Shown piece by piece: positions 9,778 to 18,767 of a stretch of 64,000 nucleotides of DNA. Origin of the DNA: Streptomyces sp. SCL15-4 (GTDB taxonomy: Bacteria > Actinomycetota > Actinomycetes > Streptomycetales > Streptomycetaceae); contig NZ_JAOBTQ010000001.1 of assembly GCF_033366695.1 (NCBI RefSeq), positions 3,100,001-3,164,000 on the forward strand, in the 5' to 3' direction. The position numbers were made by a program, and so were the translations under genes. The notes below the pieces were generated by a model. The model made no database searches. It had not been told where the DNA came from and saw only the letters and a program-made list of their open reading frames with translations. How positions within the stretch are numbered: the first letter of the stretch is position 1; each line of letters begins with the position of its first letter.

Positions 9778-9857
9778 GTGATCGGCCGGTCCTGGTGGTT
9801 GTGCTGGTGGGCGGGCGGTCGCGCGCGTGGGGCGGTGACCGCGGGATGAGGGGGACA

Positions 9858-10034
9858 CGTGCCGGCGACGCTACGCCGCCGCTCCGGACGGAAGCAGGTC
9901 TTCCGTCTGCTCCCTCGGGGCGCCGGGGCCACGCGTGTCCCACCCCCCACGAACGTACGGCATGCCACGGACGTCCCCGATGTCACCCGAACGGGCCACG
10001 GGTCCGCCACGGCGGCATCCGATGGCGGAAGCTG
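9858..10034. other. spacer between adnA and atl
   Basis: About 175 bp without a credible gene. It contains a weak hairpin, GACGGAA (9887-9893) pairing with TTCCGTC (9901-9907), which may terminate atl transcription or form part of the adnA leader. I saw no clear promoter. Confidence 0.4.
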
Positions 10035-10421
10035 TCAGTTGTGACCCTCCGCGTCCGTGCCGCCGTCCCAGCGGGCCCGTCGCATGTCGAGCCGCGGCAG
10101 GTGGCCCTGGGCGGCCCGGCCCGCCTGCTTCAGCGGGGTGCCCTCCGCGCGGTAGTGGGCGAGCGCGCGCAGCTCGTGTCCGGGCAGCAGCACGCCGTCG
10201 GAGCGGACGACCCGCCACCACGCCACCGCGCCTCCGTAGAGGGCCATCACCCGGCCGACCTGCCGCGGTCCGCCCTCCTCCAGCCACTCGGCGACGTCGC
10301 CGTAGGTCATGACCCGGCCCGGCGGGATCCGCTCGGCGACCTCCAGGACCCGCTCGGCGTACTCCGGCAGCTCGTCCGCGTACCCCTCGCGGGCGTTCTC
10401 GGGAGGGCTCTGCTCGCTCAT
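10035..10421 (-). CDS. Alkyltransferase-like protein (Atl/MGMT family)
   Basis: A 128-residue protein with the DNA-binding domain of O6-alkylguanine-DNA alkyltransferase: PPGRVMTYGDVAEW in the N-terminal half, and the helix-turn-helix containing RQVGRVMA. The alkyl-acceptor PCHR motif is replaced by AWWR (GAVAWWRVV), so there is no active-site Cys. That is the hallmark of Atl proteins, which flip and flag O6-alkylguanine lesions for nucleotide excision repair instead of repairing them. A C-terminal tail of about 25 residues follows the core. The start is the ATG of MSEQSPPENA; an upstream in-frame ATG at 10430 would add three residues. It is next to adnAB, as in M. tuberculosis (Rv3204). Confidence 0.88.
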   Translation of the reverse strand: MSEQSPPENAREGYADELPEYAERVLEVAERIPPGRVMTYGDVAEWLEEGGPRQVGRVMALYGGAVAWWRVVRSDGVLLPGHELRALAHYRAEGTPLKQAGRAAQGHLPRLDMRRARWDGGTDAEGHN

Positions 10422-10607
10422 CCACCCCATCCTGCCGCACCGCGCCGACATCCCGGCGGGGTGCGTGACGCACGGTCCTCTCGCCCCGGGGCGGGGCTTC
10501 GGGCAGACTGTGCGCCCGCGCATCCGCACCCTGATGCCCCGGGGCGCCGGTGGGACATGCCACCATCGTGCGGGCGGTGACTGGTGATACGAGACCAAGA
10601 AGAGACC

Positions 10608-13523
10608 ATGAACGAGCAGGGCGCGCACCCCGACAGAGCGGCGGGCACCCCTGACGCCTCCGCGCACCCGGACACCGCCCGCGCGGGCGAGGACGGCACC
10701 GGCGCACACCGGGAGGACACCGGCCCGCCGCCCGGGAACGACGCCGTACGCCAGGACGCGAGCGCGTCCGAGGACACCGGGACGACCGGAAACGACAGCG
10801 CGCCGGAGGACGAAGAGGCGCCCGAGGACGACGGCACGCGCGCGCGTGAGGACGGCGGCACGGATTCCTCCGAGGAGGCGTCCGGTGCCGGAAGCACGCC
10901 CCCGGACCACCTGCCGTACGACGACGACCCGCACGCCGAGCGGGTGGCGGTCGACGAACCGCTGCTCCCCGCGCGCGTGCACCGTCCCTCCGACCTCATG
11001 CGGCTCCTGGTGGGCGTCCTGGCCATCGCGGTGCTCCTCGCGATCGCCGCGTTCGCGCACGGCACCACCTCGGGCCTGGAACAGGACATCAACAAGGGCA
11101 CCGGCCAGGCCCCGGACCTGCTGATCAAGATCGCGGGGCTGGCGTCCAGCATCGCGATCCTGCTGGTGCCGGTCGCCTTCGCCATCGAGCGGCTGATCAA
11201 GCGGGACGGGCTGCGCATCGCCGACGGCGTCCTCGCGGCCGTCCTGGCCCACGGGGTGACGCTCGCCACCGACCTGTGGGTCGCCCGGGCCGCCCCGGAC
11301 TCCATCCAGGAGGCGCTCACCCAGCCCTCGCCGGGCGACATCCACGCCCTGACCGATCCGGTGCACGGCTATCTGGCGCCCGTGATCGCCTACATGTCGG
11401 CCGTCGGCATGTCCCGCAGGCCCAGATGGCGCGCGGTGCTGTGGATCGTGCTGCTGCTCGACGCGTTCTCGATGCTGGTCACCGGCTACACGACCCCCTT
11501 CTCGATCATCCTGACGGTGCTGATCGGCTGGTCCGTCGCCTACGGCACCCTCTACGCGGTCGGCTCCCCCAACGTCCGCCCCACCGGCCAGACCCTGATG
11601 GCCGGGCTCAGGCACGTGGGGTTCCACCCCGTCAGCGCCTCCCGGGAGGACGCCGCCGAGGCCGAGAGCGGCGACCGGGGCCGGCGCTATTTCGTCACCC
11701 TGGAGGACGGTCCTCCGCTGGACGTCACGGTCGTCGACCGGGAACAGCAGGCGCAGGGCTTCTTCTACCGCGCGTGGCGCAATCTGACCCTGCGCGGCTT
11801 CGCCACCCGCTCCAGCCTCCAGTCGCTGCGCCAGGCGCTGGAGCAGGAGGCACTGCTGGCGTACGCGGCGATCGCGGCGGGCGCCAACGCGCCGAAGCTG
11901 ATCGCCACCTCCGAACTGGGCCCCGACGCGGTGATGCTCGTCTACGAGCACACCGGGGGACGCACCCTGGACTCGCTGGCCGACGACGAGATCACCGACG
12001 AGTTGCTGCGCAACACCTGGCACCAGGTACGGGCGCTGCAGTCGCGGCGCATCGCGCACCGCAGGCTCGCCGGTGACGCGATTCTGGTGGATCGTTCCGG
12101 CAGGGTGATCCTCACCGAGCTGCGCGGCGGCGAGATCGCGGCCGGGGAACTGCTGCTGCGCATGGACGTCGCCCAGCTGGTCACCACGCTCGGCCTGCGG
12201 GTCGGCGCCGAGCGCGCCGTGGCCTCGGCGGTCGGCGTGCTCGGCCCGGACGCGGTCGCCGACTGTCTGCCGATGCTCCAGCCGATCGCGCTGACGCGCT
12301 CCACGCGCGCGACGCTGCGCCGACTGGCCCGGGAGCGCGCCCAGCGCGAGCGCGAGGCGGTGCTCGAAGCCTCCCGGCAGGCCAAGCAGGCCCGGCTGGA
12401 GGAGGCGTCCGGAACGCCCGCGCCGGAGGCCGGAAAGCCCGACAAGAAGACGGTCCGCGCCGAGCAGCGCGCGGAGAAGCGGGCCATCGACGAGGCCCTG
12501 GAAGAGGCCCGCGAGGAGGATCTGCTCACCCAGATCCGGCACCAGGTACTGCTGATCAGGCCCCAGGCGCCCGTGGAACCGGCCCGTCTGGAGCGGATCC
12601 GGCCGCGCACGCTGATCAGCTTCATCGCCGGCGCGATCGGCGCGTACTACCTGCTGACGCAGCTGACCCACATCGAGTTCGCCACGCTGTTCGCGCAGGC
12701 CCAGTGGGGCTGGGTGATCGCCGCGGTGCTGTTCTCGGCGCTCAGCTACGTCGCCGCGGCCATGGCGCTGCTGGGCTTCGTACCGGAGCGGGTGCCGTTC
12801 CCGCGGACCGTGGCGGCGCAGGTCGCCGGGTCGTTCGTGAAGATCGTGGCCCCGGCCGCGGTCGGCGGTGTGGCCCTCAACACGCGCTTCCTCCAGCGCG
12901 CAGGCGTGCGCCCGGGACTCGCGGTGGCGAGCGTCGGTGCCTCACAGCTGTTCGGGCTCGGCTGCCACATCCTGATGCTGCTGTCCTTCGGCTATCTGAC
13001 CGGCACGGAGAAGACGCCGTCGCTGTCGCCGTCCCGCACGGTCATCGCGGGCCTGCTGACCGTGGCCGTCCTGGTCCTCGTGGTCACCTCGGTGCCGTTC
13101 CTGCGGAAATTCGTCGCCACGCGTGTGAGGTCGCTGTTCGCCGGCGTCGTCCCGCGCATGCTCGATGTCCTCCAGCGGCCCCAGAAGCTCGTGACCGGCA
13201 TCGGCGGCATGCTGCTGCTGACCGCCTGCTTCGTGATGTGCCTGGACGCCTCCATCCGGGCCTTCGGCGACGGCTCGGTGTCGCTGAGCATCGCGAGCGT
13301 CGCCGTCGTCTTCCTCGCCGGCAACGCGCTCGGCTCCGCGGCCCCCACTCCCGGCGGTGTCGGCGCGGTCGAGGCGACCCTCACGGTCGGTCTGATCGCC
13401 GTGGGCCTGCCCAAGGAGGTCGCCGCGCCGGCCGTCCTGCTGTTCCGGCTGCTGACCCTGTGGCTGCCGGTGCTGCCCGGCTGGCTGGCCTTCAACCACC
13501 TCACCCGCAAGGGAGCCCTCTGA
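10608..13523 (+). CDS. Large membrane protein: kinase-like domain fused to a flippase-like (UPF0104) domain
   Basis: A 971-residue protein with several parts. Residues 1-110 are very acidic and low-complexity. About 130-330 carry several membrane segments (LMRLLVGVLAIAVLLAIAAF and others). About 340-575 resemble a protein kinase fold that has lost catalysis: the catalytic loop reads HRRLAGDAI instead of HRDLxxxN, and ELRGGE sits where DFG is expected. About 575-655 is a charged Arg/Glu/Lys coiled-coil-like stretch. From about 665 comes a polytopic lysylphosphatidylglycerol-synthase-like/AglD (TIGR00374) region with SAAPTPGGVGAVEA near the end. The family is linked to lipid or lipid-linked sugar translocation; the substrate is unknown. 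ATG 10608 is preferred (AAGAAGAGACC upstream) over a GTG at 10584. It is transcribed divergently from atl. Confidence 0.8.
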   Translation: MNEQGAHPDRAAGTPDASAHPDTARAGEDGTGAHREDTGPPPGNDAVRQDASASEDTGTTGNDSAPEDEEAPEDDGTRAREDGGTDSSEEASGAGSTPPDHLPYDDDPHAERVAVDEPLLPARVHRPSDLMRLLVGVLAIAVLLAIAAFAHGTTSGLEQDINKGTGQAPDLLIKIAGLASSIAILLVPVAFAIERLIKRDGLRIADGVLAAVLAHGVTLATDLWVARAAPDSIQEALTQPSPGDIHALTDPVHGYLAPVIAYMSAVGMSRRPRWRAVLWIVLLLDAFSMLVTGYTTPFSIILTVLIGWSVAYGTLYAVGSPNVRPTGQTLMAGLRHVGFHPVSASREDAAEAESGDRGRRYFVTLEDGPPLDVTVVDREQQAQGFFYRAWRNLTLRGFATRSSLQSLRQALEQEALLAYAAIAAGANAPKLIATSELGPDAVMLVYEHTGGRTLDSLADDEITDELLRNTWHQVRALQSRRIAHRRLAGDAILVDRSGRVILTELRGGEIAAGELLLRMDVAQLVTTLGLRVGAERAVASAVGVLGPDAVADCLPMLQPIALTRSTRATLRRLARERAQREREAVLEASRQAKQARLEEASGTPAPEAGKPDKKTVRAEQRAEKRAIDEALEEAREEDLLTQIRHQVLLIRPQAPVEPARLERIRPRTLISFIAGAIGAYYLLTQLTHIEFATLFAQAQWGWVIAAVLFSALSYVAAAMALLGFVPERVPFPRTVAAQVAGSFVKIVAPAAVGGVALNTRFLQRAGVRPGLAVASVGASQLFGLGCHILMLLSFGYLTGTEKTPSLSPSRTVIAGLLTVAVLVLVVTSVPFLRKFVATRVRSLFAGVVPRMLDVLQRPQKLVTGIGGMLLLTACFVMCLDASIRAFGDGSVSLSIASVAVVFLAGNALGSAAPTPGGVGAVEATLTVGLIAVGLPKEVAAPAVLLFRLLTLWLPVLPGWLAFNHLTRKGAL

Positions 13524-13544
13524 GCGCCCGGTGATGTAGCCCGG

Positions 13545-13569
13545 ACGGCCCGCGCCCCGCGCGGGCCGT
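13545..13569 (+). terminator. hairpin terminator after the membrane protein gene
   Basis: ACGGCCCGCG pairs perfectly with CGCGGGCCGT across a 5-base loop, 22 bp after the stop codon. There is no U-run, as is usual for Streptomyces terminators. Confidence 0.6.
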
Positions 13570-13594
13570 CGTGCGCGCGCTCACGATGGGGAGC

Positions 13595-15139
13595 ATGGCG
13601 AACCCCTCCCGGCTGCGCGCCGCCGCGCTGACCACGTCCGCTGTGCTGCTCTTCGCCGCGCCGGCCGGCTGCGGCGGCCGCTCCGAGGACGGGGACCTCA
13701 CCCACCAGAAGCTGGACTGGCAGGACTGCCCGGCCCCGTCCGAGGCGGAGGGCGGCGGCACCGCCCCCACGCCGCTGCCGAACGGCACCGAGTGGCAATG
13801 CGCCACCATGAAGGCGCCGCTGGACTGGGGCCGGCCCAAGGGCGACACGATCGGCATCGCCCTGATCCGCGCCCGGGCCAGCGGCCCCGCGAACCGGCGG
13901 ATCGGCTCGCTGGTGTTCAACTTCGGCGGCCCCGGCGGCAGCGGCGTCACCACGCTGCCCGCCTTCGGCCCGGACTACACCACCCTGGGCACCCGCTACG
14001 ACCTGGTCAGCTTCGACCCGCGCGGGGTCGGCCGCAGCGCGCCGGTGCGGTGCGAGAGCGACGCCCGGCTCGACGAGTACTTCCAGCAGGACGCCACTCC
14101 GGACGACGCCGCCGAACGCGCCCAGCTGCTGCGGCGCACCCGGGAGTTCAACACGGCCTGCGAGAAGAACTCCGAGAAGGTCCTTCCGCATGTGCGCACC
14201 ACCGACGCGGCCCGGGACATGGACCTGATGCGCCAGGTCCTCGGCGACCGGAAACTGCACTACTTCGGCATCTCCTACGGCACCGAACTCGGCGGCGTCT
14301 ACGCCCACCTGTTCCCCGAGCACGTCGGCCGGGCCGTCTTCGACGCGGTCGTGGATCCCACGCAGAACGCCGAACAGAGCGCGCTGGGCCAGGCGAAGGG
14401 CTTCCAGCTCGCGCTCGACAACTTCGCGCGGGACTGCACCTCCAAGACCACGCAATGCCCGGTCGGCAGCACCCCGCAGGAGGTGAAGGAGCGCATCGCG
14501 AAGCTGCTCGCCGACCTGGAGAAGAAGCCGATCCCGGGCATCTCCCCGCGCGAACTGACCCAGACCGCCGCCACCAACGGCATCGCGCAGTCCCTGTACT
14601 CGAAGGACTTCTGGGAGTACCTGACCGAGGGGCTGGAGGAGGCGTACGACGGCGACGGCAAGATCCTCATGCTGCTCTCCGACTCGATGAACGGCCGCGG
14701 GGAGAACGGGGAGTACAGCAATCTGGCCGCGGCGAACGCCGCCATCAACTGCTCCGACGACAAGGCGCGGTACACCGCGGGCGACGTCCGGCGGGCACTG
14801 CCCCGGTTCCGCGCCGCCTCGCCGCTGTTCGGGGACTACCTGGCCTGGGGCCTGGTCAGCTGCACGGACTGGGCGGTGCCCGGCGCCGCCGCCCATCCCG
14901 ACGTGCGGGCACCGGGTGCGGCGCCGATCCTCGTCGTCGGCAACACCGGCGACCCGGCCACCCCGTACCAGGGCGCGAAGAAGATGGTGGACGCGCTCGG
15001 CAAGGGCGTGGGTGTCCAGCTGACGTACAAGGGCCAGGGGCACGGGGCCTACGACAGCAAGAACAAGTGTGTGCAGCGCGCGGTGAACGGCTATCTGCTG
15101 GACGGCAAGGTGCCGAAGGCCGGCCTGGTCTGCTCCTGA
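13595..15139 (+). CDS. Secreted lipoprotein alpha/beta-hydrolase (tripeptidyl aminopeptidase-like), copy 1
   Basis: About 514 residues. A lipoprotein signal peptide ends at FAAPAGC, so the enzyme should be anchored outside the membrane. The alpha/beta-hydrolase core has an oxyanion region FNFGGPGGSG, the nucleophile elbow GISYGTELGG, and a C-terminal TAP-like domain with VGNTGDPATPY and the catalytic His region GQGHGAYDS. This is the layout of Streptomyces SlpD/SlpE and Tap exopeptidases. The start is uncertain: ATG 13595 gives MANPSRLRAAAL, while ATG 13586 and GTG 13571 are in frame just upstream and the GTG abuts the preceding terminator hairpin. It is followed 135 bp later by a paralogue with the same architecture. 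Confidence 0.85.
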   Translation: MANPSRLRAAALTTSAVLLFAAPAGCGGRSEDGDLTHQKLDWQDCPAPSEAEGGGTAPTPLPNGTEWQCATMKAPLDWGRPKGDTIGIALIRARASGPANRRIGSLVFNFGGPGGSGVTTLPAFGPDYTTLGTRYDLVSFDPRGVGRSAPVRCESDARLDEYFQQDATPDDAAERAQLLRRTREFNTACEKNSEKVLPHVRTTDAARDMDLMRQVLGDRKLHYFGISYGTELGGVYAHLFPEHVGRAVFDAVVDPTQNAEQSALGQAKGFQLALDNFARDCTSKTTQCPVGSTPQEVKERIAKLLADLEKKPIPGISPRELTQTAATNGIAQSLYSKDFWEYLTEGLEEAYDGDGKILMLLSDSMNGRGENGEYSNLAAANAAINCSDDKARYTAGDVRRALPRFRAASPLFGDYLAWGLVSCTDWAVPGAAAHPDVRAPGAAPILVVGNTGDPATPYQGAKKMVDALGKGVGVQLTYKGQGHGAYDSKNKCVQRAVNGYLLDGKVPKAGLVCS

Positions 15140-15274
15140 CAACTCCAGGCTTCGAGGAGAATCCGCAGGTCAGACAGTTATCCACAGGCCGTCACGGGCT
15201 GGGCCGAAGATGCCTACCATGGCCTGAACGCCCGGCGCGGACGACGCGACGGGCCTGTCAGGGGGGTGCGCGTG

Positions 15275-16831
15275 ATGCGATTTCCGCGGTGGACGGCCGC
15301 GCTGGCGGCGGGACTGCTGCTGGCCGGCTGCGGCGGCTCGTCCGGCGGGGACGGAAAGGGCGACGAGGGCAAGGGGACCGGCTCCGCTCCCCCGTCGGCA
15401 TCAAGTTCCCCGGCCGCGCCGTCCGCCACGGCCCTCCCCGCCTCGCTCACCTCCCAACGGCTCGGCTGGCACCGGTGCGAGGCCTCCGGGAACACCTCCG
15501 CACCGGGCGGCACATGGCGGTGCGCGACACTCAAGGTGCCGCTGGACTGGTCCGATCCGGCCGGCCGGACCATCGGCGTCTCCCTCATCCGCTCGCGGGC
15601 GACCGGCGGCGACCGCATCGGCTCACTGCTGTTCAACTTCGGCGGCCCGGGCGGCTCCGGCGTGTCGACGATGCCGTACTACACCTCCGCCGTCTCCGCG
15701 CTCCACAAGCGGTACGACCTGGTGAGCTGGGACCCGCGCGGGGTCGGCGCGAGCAGTGGCGTGCGCTGCCGCGACGACCGCGGGATCCAGGCCGCCGAGG
15801 CCGTGGACGCCACACCGGACACCCCGGCCGAGGAGGAGGCCTACTTCCAGGACGCCGCCGACTTCGGCGAGGGCTGCCAGAAGGCCGCCGGCCCGCTGCT
15901 GGCCCATGTGTCCACCACCGACACGGCCCGCGACATGGACCTGATGCGCCAGGTCCTCGGCGACGACGAGCTGCACTACTTCGGCATCTCCTACGGCACG
16001 GAACTCGGCGGTGTCTACGCCCACCTGTTCCCCGGGCGGGTGGGCCGGCTGGTGCTGGACGCGGTGGTCGACCCGGCCGCGGACACGGTGGGGCATGCCG
16101 AGAACCAGGCCCGCGGCTTCCAGCGGGCCCTGGACGACTATCTGAAGTCCACCGGCCAGGACCCGGTTCAGGGCACGCGGAAGATAGCCGGCCTGCTGAA
16201 GCGGCTCGACGCCACGCCGCTGCCGACCTCGTCCGGACGGAAGCTGACGCAGACCCTCGCGACCACCGGGATCATCCTGCCGCTGTACAGCGAGCCGAGC
16301 TGGCCGAGGCTGACCGGCGCGCTCAAGTCGGCGCAGGAGGGCGACGGTTCGGAACTGCTGGCGCTCGCCGACGAGTACAACGAACGGGGTGCGTCCGGCC
16401 GTTACGGCACCATGTCCCACTCCCAGCGGGTCATCTCGTGCCTGGACGAGAAGCAGCGGCCGACGCTCGCCGAGACGAAGCGACGACTGGCCCGGTTCGA
16501 GCGGATCTCCCCGGTGTTCGGGGAGTACCTCGGCTGGGACACGGCGGGCTGGTGCCACGACTGGCCGGTGCCGGGCCAGTACGACACTCCGGAGGTCGCC
16601 GCGCCGGGCGCGGCCCCGATCCTGCTGATCGGCAACACCGGCGACCCGGCCACCCCGTACGAGGGCGCCCGCGAGATGGCCGACGAACTGGGCCGGGGAG
16701 TCGGCGTCGAACTCACCTGGAAGGGAGAGGGGCACGGCGCGTACGGCAGCGGGAGCGCCTGTGTCGACGCGACGGTGGACGCCTATCTGCTGAACGGAAC
16801 GACACCGAAGGACGGCAAAGTCTGCCCATAG
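15275..16831 (+). CDS. Secreted lipoprotein alpha/beta-hydrolase, copy 2
   Basis: About 518 residues, a tandem paralogue of the preceding gene. Signal peptide MRFPRWTAALAAGLLLAGC gives a clear lipobox. A Ser/Gly/Lys/Pro-rich spacer precedes a core with FNFGGPGGSG, then MDLMRQVLGD and GISYGTELGG, both nearly the same as in copy 1, and IGNTGDPATPY and GEGHGAYGSG at the C-terminus. It is predicted to be a cell-surface exopeptidase releasing short peptides. The CAGGGGGGT ribosome site is best spaced for ATG 15275 or GTG 15272. It has its own likely promoter element (TACCAT near 15217) in the spacer. A 7-bp hairpin overlaps its stop codon. Confidence 0.85.
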   Translation: MRFPRWTAALAAGLLLAGCGGSSGGDGKGDEGKGTGSAPPSASSSPAAPSATALPASLTSQRLGWHRCEASGNTSAPGGTWRCATLKVPLDWSDPAGRTIGVSLIRSRATGGDRIGSLLFNFGGPGGSGVSTMPYYTSAVSALHKRYDLVSWDPRGVGASSGVRCRDDRGIQAAEAVDATPDTPAEEEAYFQDAADFGEGCQKAAGPLLAHVSTTDTARDMDLMRQVLGDDELHYFGISYGTELGGVYAHLFPGRVGRLVLDAVVDPAADTVGHAENQARGFQRALDDYLKSTGQDPVQGTRKIAGLLKRLDATPLPTSSGRKLTQTLATTGIILPLYSEPSWPRLTGALKSAQEGDGSELLALADEYNERGASGRYGTMSHSQRVISCLDEKQRPTLAETKRRLARFERISPVFGEYLGWDTAGWCHDWPVPGQYDTPEVAAPGAAPILLIGNTGDPATPYEGAREMADELGRGVGVELTWKGEGHGAYGSGSACVDATVDAYLLNGTTPKDGKVCP

Positions 16832-16837
16832 CAGACT
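16819..16837 (+). terminator. hairpin spanning the stop codon of hydrolase copy 2
   Basis: AGTCTGC and GCAGACT form a perfect 7-bp stem with a CCATA loop that includes part of the stop codon, followed by AATTTC. An AT-rich island (16836-16863, CTAATT...AATTAG) follows and may instead hold promoter elements for the next gene. Confidence 0.5.
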
Positions 16838-17071
16838 AATTTCAACAAAAACCTCATAATTAGACAGCTCACTCAGGGGTCGATACGCTCGGACGGTGGC
16901 CGCCACAGCCGATCCGATCGGGCCGGGCCCGTAGCCGCAGGCGCCCGCAGTGGCCGGCCCGTCAACCCACCGCGACGGCACACCGCATCTGGCGATCGGA
17001 CGCCGTGCCCGGATGCACAGCGCTCGACGTCCTCGCCACATGCCGTCCTCAGCAGACGAGTGGAGACTGGT

Positions 17072-17479
17072 ATGCGGGATTTCAGCAGCAGGGCCTGCAA
17101 GCTCGGTACCGTCGGGGCCGTGGCCTCGCTGGCACTGGTCGTTCCCGCCGCGACGGCCGGTGCGGCCCACGCCAACCCGAACTCCGGCAGGGTCAAGGTG
17201 ACCGGGACCGCGAGCTGCGAGCGGTTCGAGGACTCCTCGGTGACCGACGTGACGATCACCACCAAGGGCAAGGTCGCCTCCGACCAGCTCTCCGGTGAGA
17301 ACGTGGCCGAGTCCTACTCGATCACCTTCACCAAGGTCCCGGCGAAGAAGGGCCTCGCCGCCAACGTCAAGGTCACCTGCATCGACAGCGACGACGAGGC
17401 ACACACCTTCGCGAAGAGCATCACGGTCACCCGCCCGGCAAGCCCCGCGACCGAGGAACAGACCATCAACCTCAAGTAG
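17072..17479 (+). CDS. Small secreted protein of unknown function
   Basis: A 135-residue protein with a Sec signal peptide (MRDFSSRACKLGTVGAVASL, cleavage probably after AHA). The mature part has about 100 residues, Thr/Val/Lys-rich and likely beta-sandwich, with two Cys (TASCERFED and VTCIDSD) that could form a disulfide. I do not recognise the family. The ATG at 17072 has a GGAG sequence at a normal distance; a GTG at 17060 is less likely. It is monocistronic and followed by a strong shared terminator, with a 240-bp AT-richer leader region upstream. It is presumably released from the cell or wall-associated. Confidence 0.75.
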   Translation: MRDFSSRACKLGTVGAVASLALVVPAATAGAAHANPNSGRVKVTGTASCERFEDSSVTDVTITTKGKVASDQLSGENVAESYSITFTKVPAKKGLAANVKVTCIDSDDEAHTFAKSITVTRPASPATEEQTINLK

Positions 17480-17518
17480 CGCCCCGGAAAGCCCACGGCG
17501 GCACGCGACCAACGACAA

Positions 17519-17557
17519 AAGCCCACGGCGTCCGAGCAGTTCGGAGGCCGTGGGCTT
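17519..17557. terminator. bidirectional terminator between the small secreted protein gene and moeZ
   Basis: AAGCCCACGGC (17519-17529) pairs with GCCGTGGGCTT (17547-17557). The stem continues inward as TCCGA/TCGGA, and A- and T-runs lie on the outer sides. The sequence AAAGCCCACGGCG also occurs at 17488-17500, so the right arm could pair with either copy. The genes on both sides converge here. Confidence 0.85.
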
Positions 17558-17588
17558 CGTCAGCCGTGCCGGTGGGCGAGACCCGTGG

Positions 17589-18767
17589 TCAGTAGACCGG
17601 CTTGTCGGGTTCGATCTGGTTGACCCAGCCGATGACTCCGCCGCCGACGTGAACCGCGTCGGCGAAGCCGGCGGACTTCAGGACCGCGAGGACTTCCGCA
17701 CTGCGGACACCCGTCTTGCAGTTCAAGACGATCTTCTTGTCCTGGGGAAGGCTCTCCAGGGCGGTGCCCATCAGGAACTCGTTCTTCGGGATCAGCGTGG
17801 CGCCCGGGATGGACACGATCTCGAACTCGTTCGGCTCGCGGACGTCGATGATCTGGATGTTCTCGCCGTCGTCGATCCACTCCTTGAGCTGCTTCGGAGT
17901 GATCGTGGAGTCGATCGCCGCCGCCTGGGCCTCCTCGGACACGACGCCGCAGAAGGCCTCGTAGTCGATCAGCTCGGTGACGGTCGGGTTCTCGCCGCAG
18001 ACCGCGCAGTCGGGATCCTTGCGGACCTTGACCTGGCGGTACTGCATCTCCAGGGCGTCGTAGATCATCAGACGGCCGACCAGCGGCTCACCGATGCCGG
18101 CGAGGAGCTTGATCGCCTCGTTGACCTGGATGGAGCCGACCGACGCGCACAGCACGCCCAGCACGCCGCCCTCGGCGCAGGAGGGGACCATGCCGGGGGG
18201 CGGCGGCTCCGGGTACAGGCAGCGGTAGCAGGGGCCGTGCTCGGACCAGAAGACGGACGCCTGGCCGTCGAAGCGGTAGATCGAGCCCCACACGTACGGC
18301 TTGTTCAGCAGCACACACGCGTCGTTGACCAGGTACCGGGTCGCGAAGTTGTCGGTGCCGTCGATGATCAGGTCGTACTGGCTGAAGATGTCCATCACGT
18401 TGTCGGCTTCGAGCCGCTCCTCGTGAAGGATCACGTTCACGTACGGGTTGATGCCCTTGACGGTGTCACGGGCCGACTCGGCCTTGGAACGGCCGATGTC
18501 GGACTGGCTGTGGATGATCTGGCGCTGCAGGTTCGACTCGTCGACCTCGTCGAACTCCACGATGCCGAGGGTGCCCACGCCCGCGGCGGCCAGGTACATC
18601 AGTGCCGGCGAGCCCAGGCCGCCGGCGCCCACACAGAGCACCTTGGCGTTCTTCAGCCGCTTCTGCCCGTCCATGCCCACGTCGGGGATGATCAGGTGGC
18701 GGGAGTACCTGCGGACCTCGTCTACGGTGAGCTCGGGAGCTGGCTCGACCAGGGGTGGCAGCGACAC
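17589..18767 (-). CDS. moeZ: Adenylyltransferase/sulfurtransferase MoeZ
   Basis: A 392-residue fusion of an E1-like ThiF/MoeB domain with a C-terminal rhodanese domain. The ATP-binding loop is GAGGLGSPALMYL, followed by FDEVDESNLQRQ. Zinc ligands are CYRCLYP near residue 185 and CAVCG near 255. The rhodanese active site is LNCKTGVRS, whose Cys carries the persulfide. The enzyme adenylates and thiocarboxylates the C-terminal Gly-Gly of sulfur-carrier proteins. In actinomycetes it serves molybdopterin, cysteine (CysO) and sometimes antibiotic sulfur pathways. No sulfur-carrier gene is next to it. It is on the same strand as the epimerase upstream, with a 158-bp gap that could hold its own promoter. 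Confidence 0.93.
   Translation of the reverse strand: MSLPPLVEPAPELTVDEVRRYSRHLIIPDVGMDGQKRLKNAKVLCVGAGGLGSPALMYLAAAGVGTLGIVEFDEVDESNLQRQIIHSQSDIGRSKAESARDTVKGINPYVNVILHEERLEADNVMDIFSQYDLIIDGTDNFATRYLVNDACVLLNKPYVWGSIYRFDGQASVFWSEHGPCYRCLYPEPPPPGMVPSCAEGGVLGVLCASVGSIQVNEAIKLLAGIGEPLVGRLMIYDALEMQYRQVKVRKDPDCAVCGENPTVTELIDYEAFCGVVSEEAQAAAIDSTITPKQLKEWIDDGENIQIIDVREPNEFEIVSIPGATLIPKNEFLMGTALESLPQDKKIVLNCKTGVRSAEVLAVLKSAGFADAVHVGGGVIGWVNQIEPDKPVY

Noticed and set aside
2376..9849. Long open frames (over 1200 codons each) on the plus strand opposite adnB and adnA
   Set aside because: High-GC coding sequence leaves the antisense frames open. The predicted proteins are Gly/Val/Arg-rich low-complexity with no domains, and the minus frames contain full helicase-nuclease motifs.
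15178..15186. TTATCCACA resembling a DnaA box (also at 63633)
   Set aside because: Single isolated copies. The Streptomyces origin has clusters of TTGTCCACA boxes, and neither dnaA nor dnaN is present in the window.
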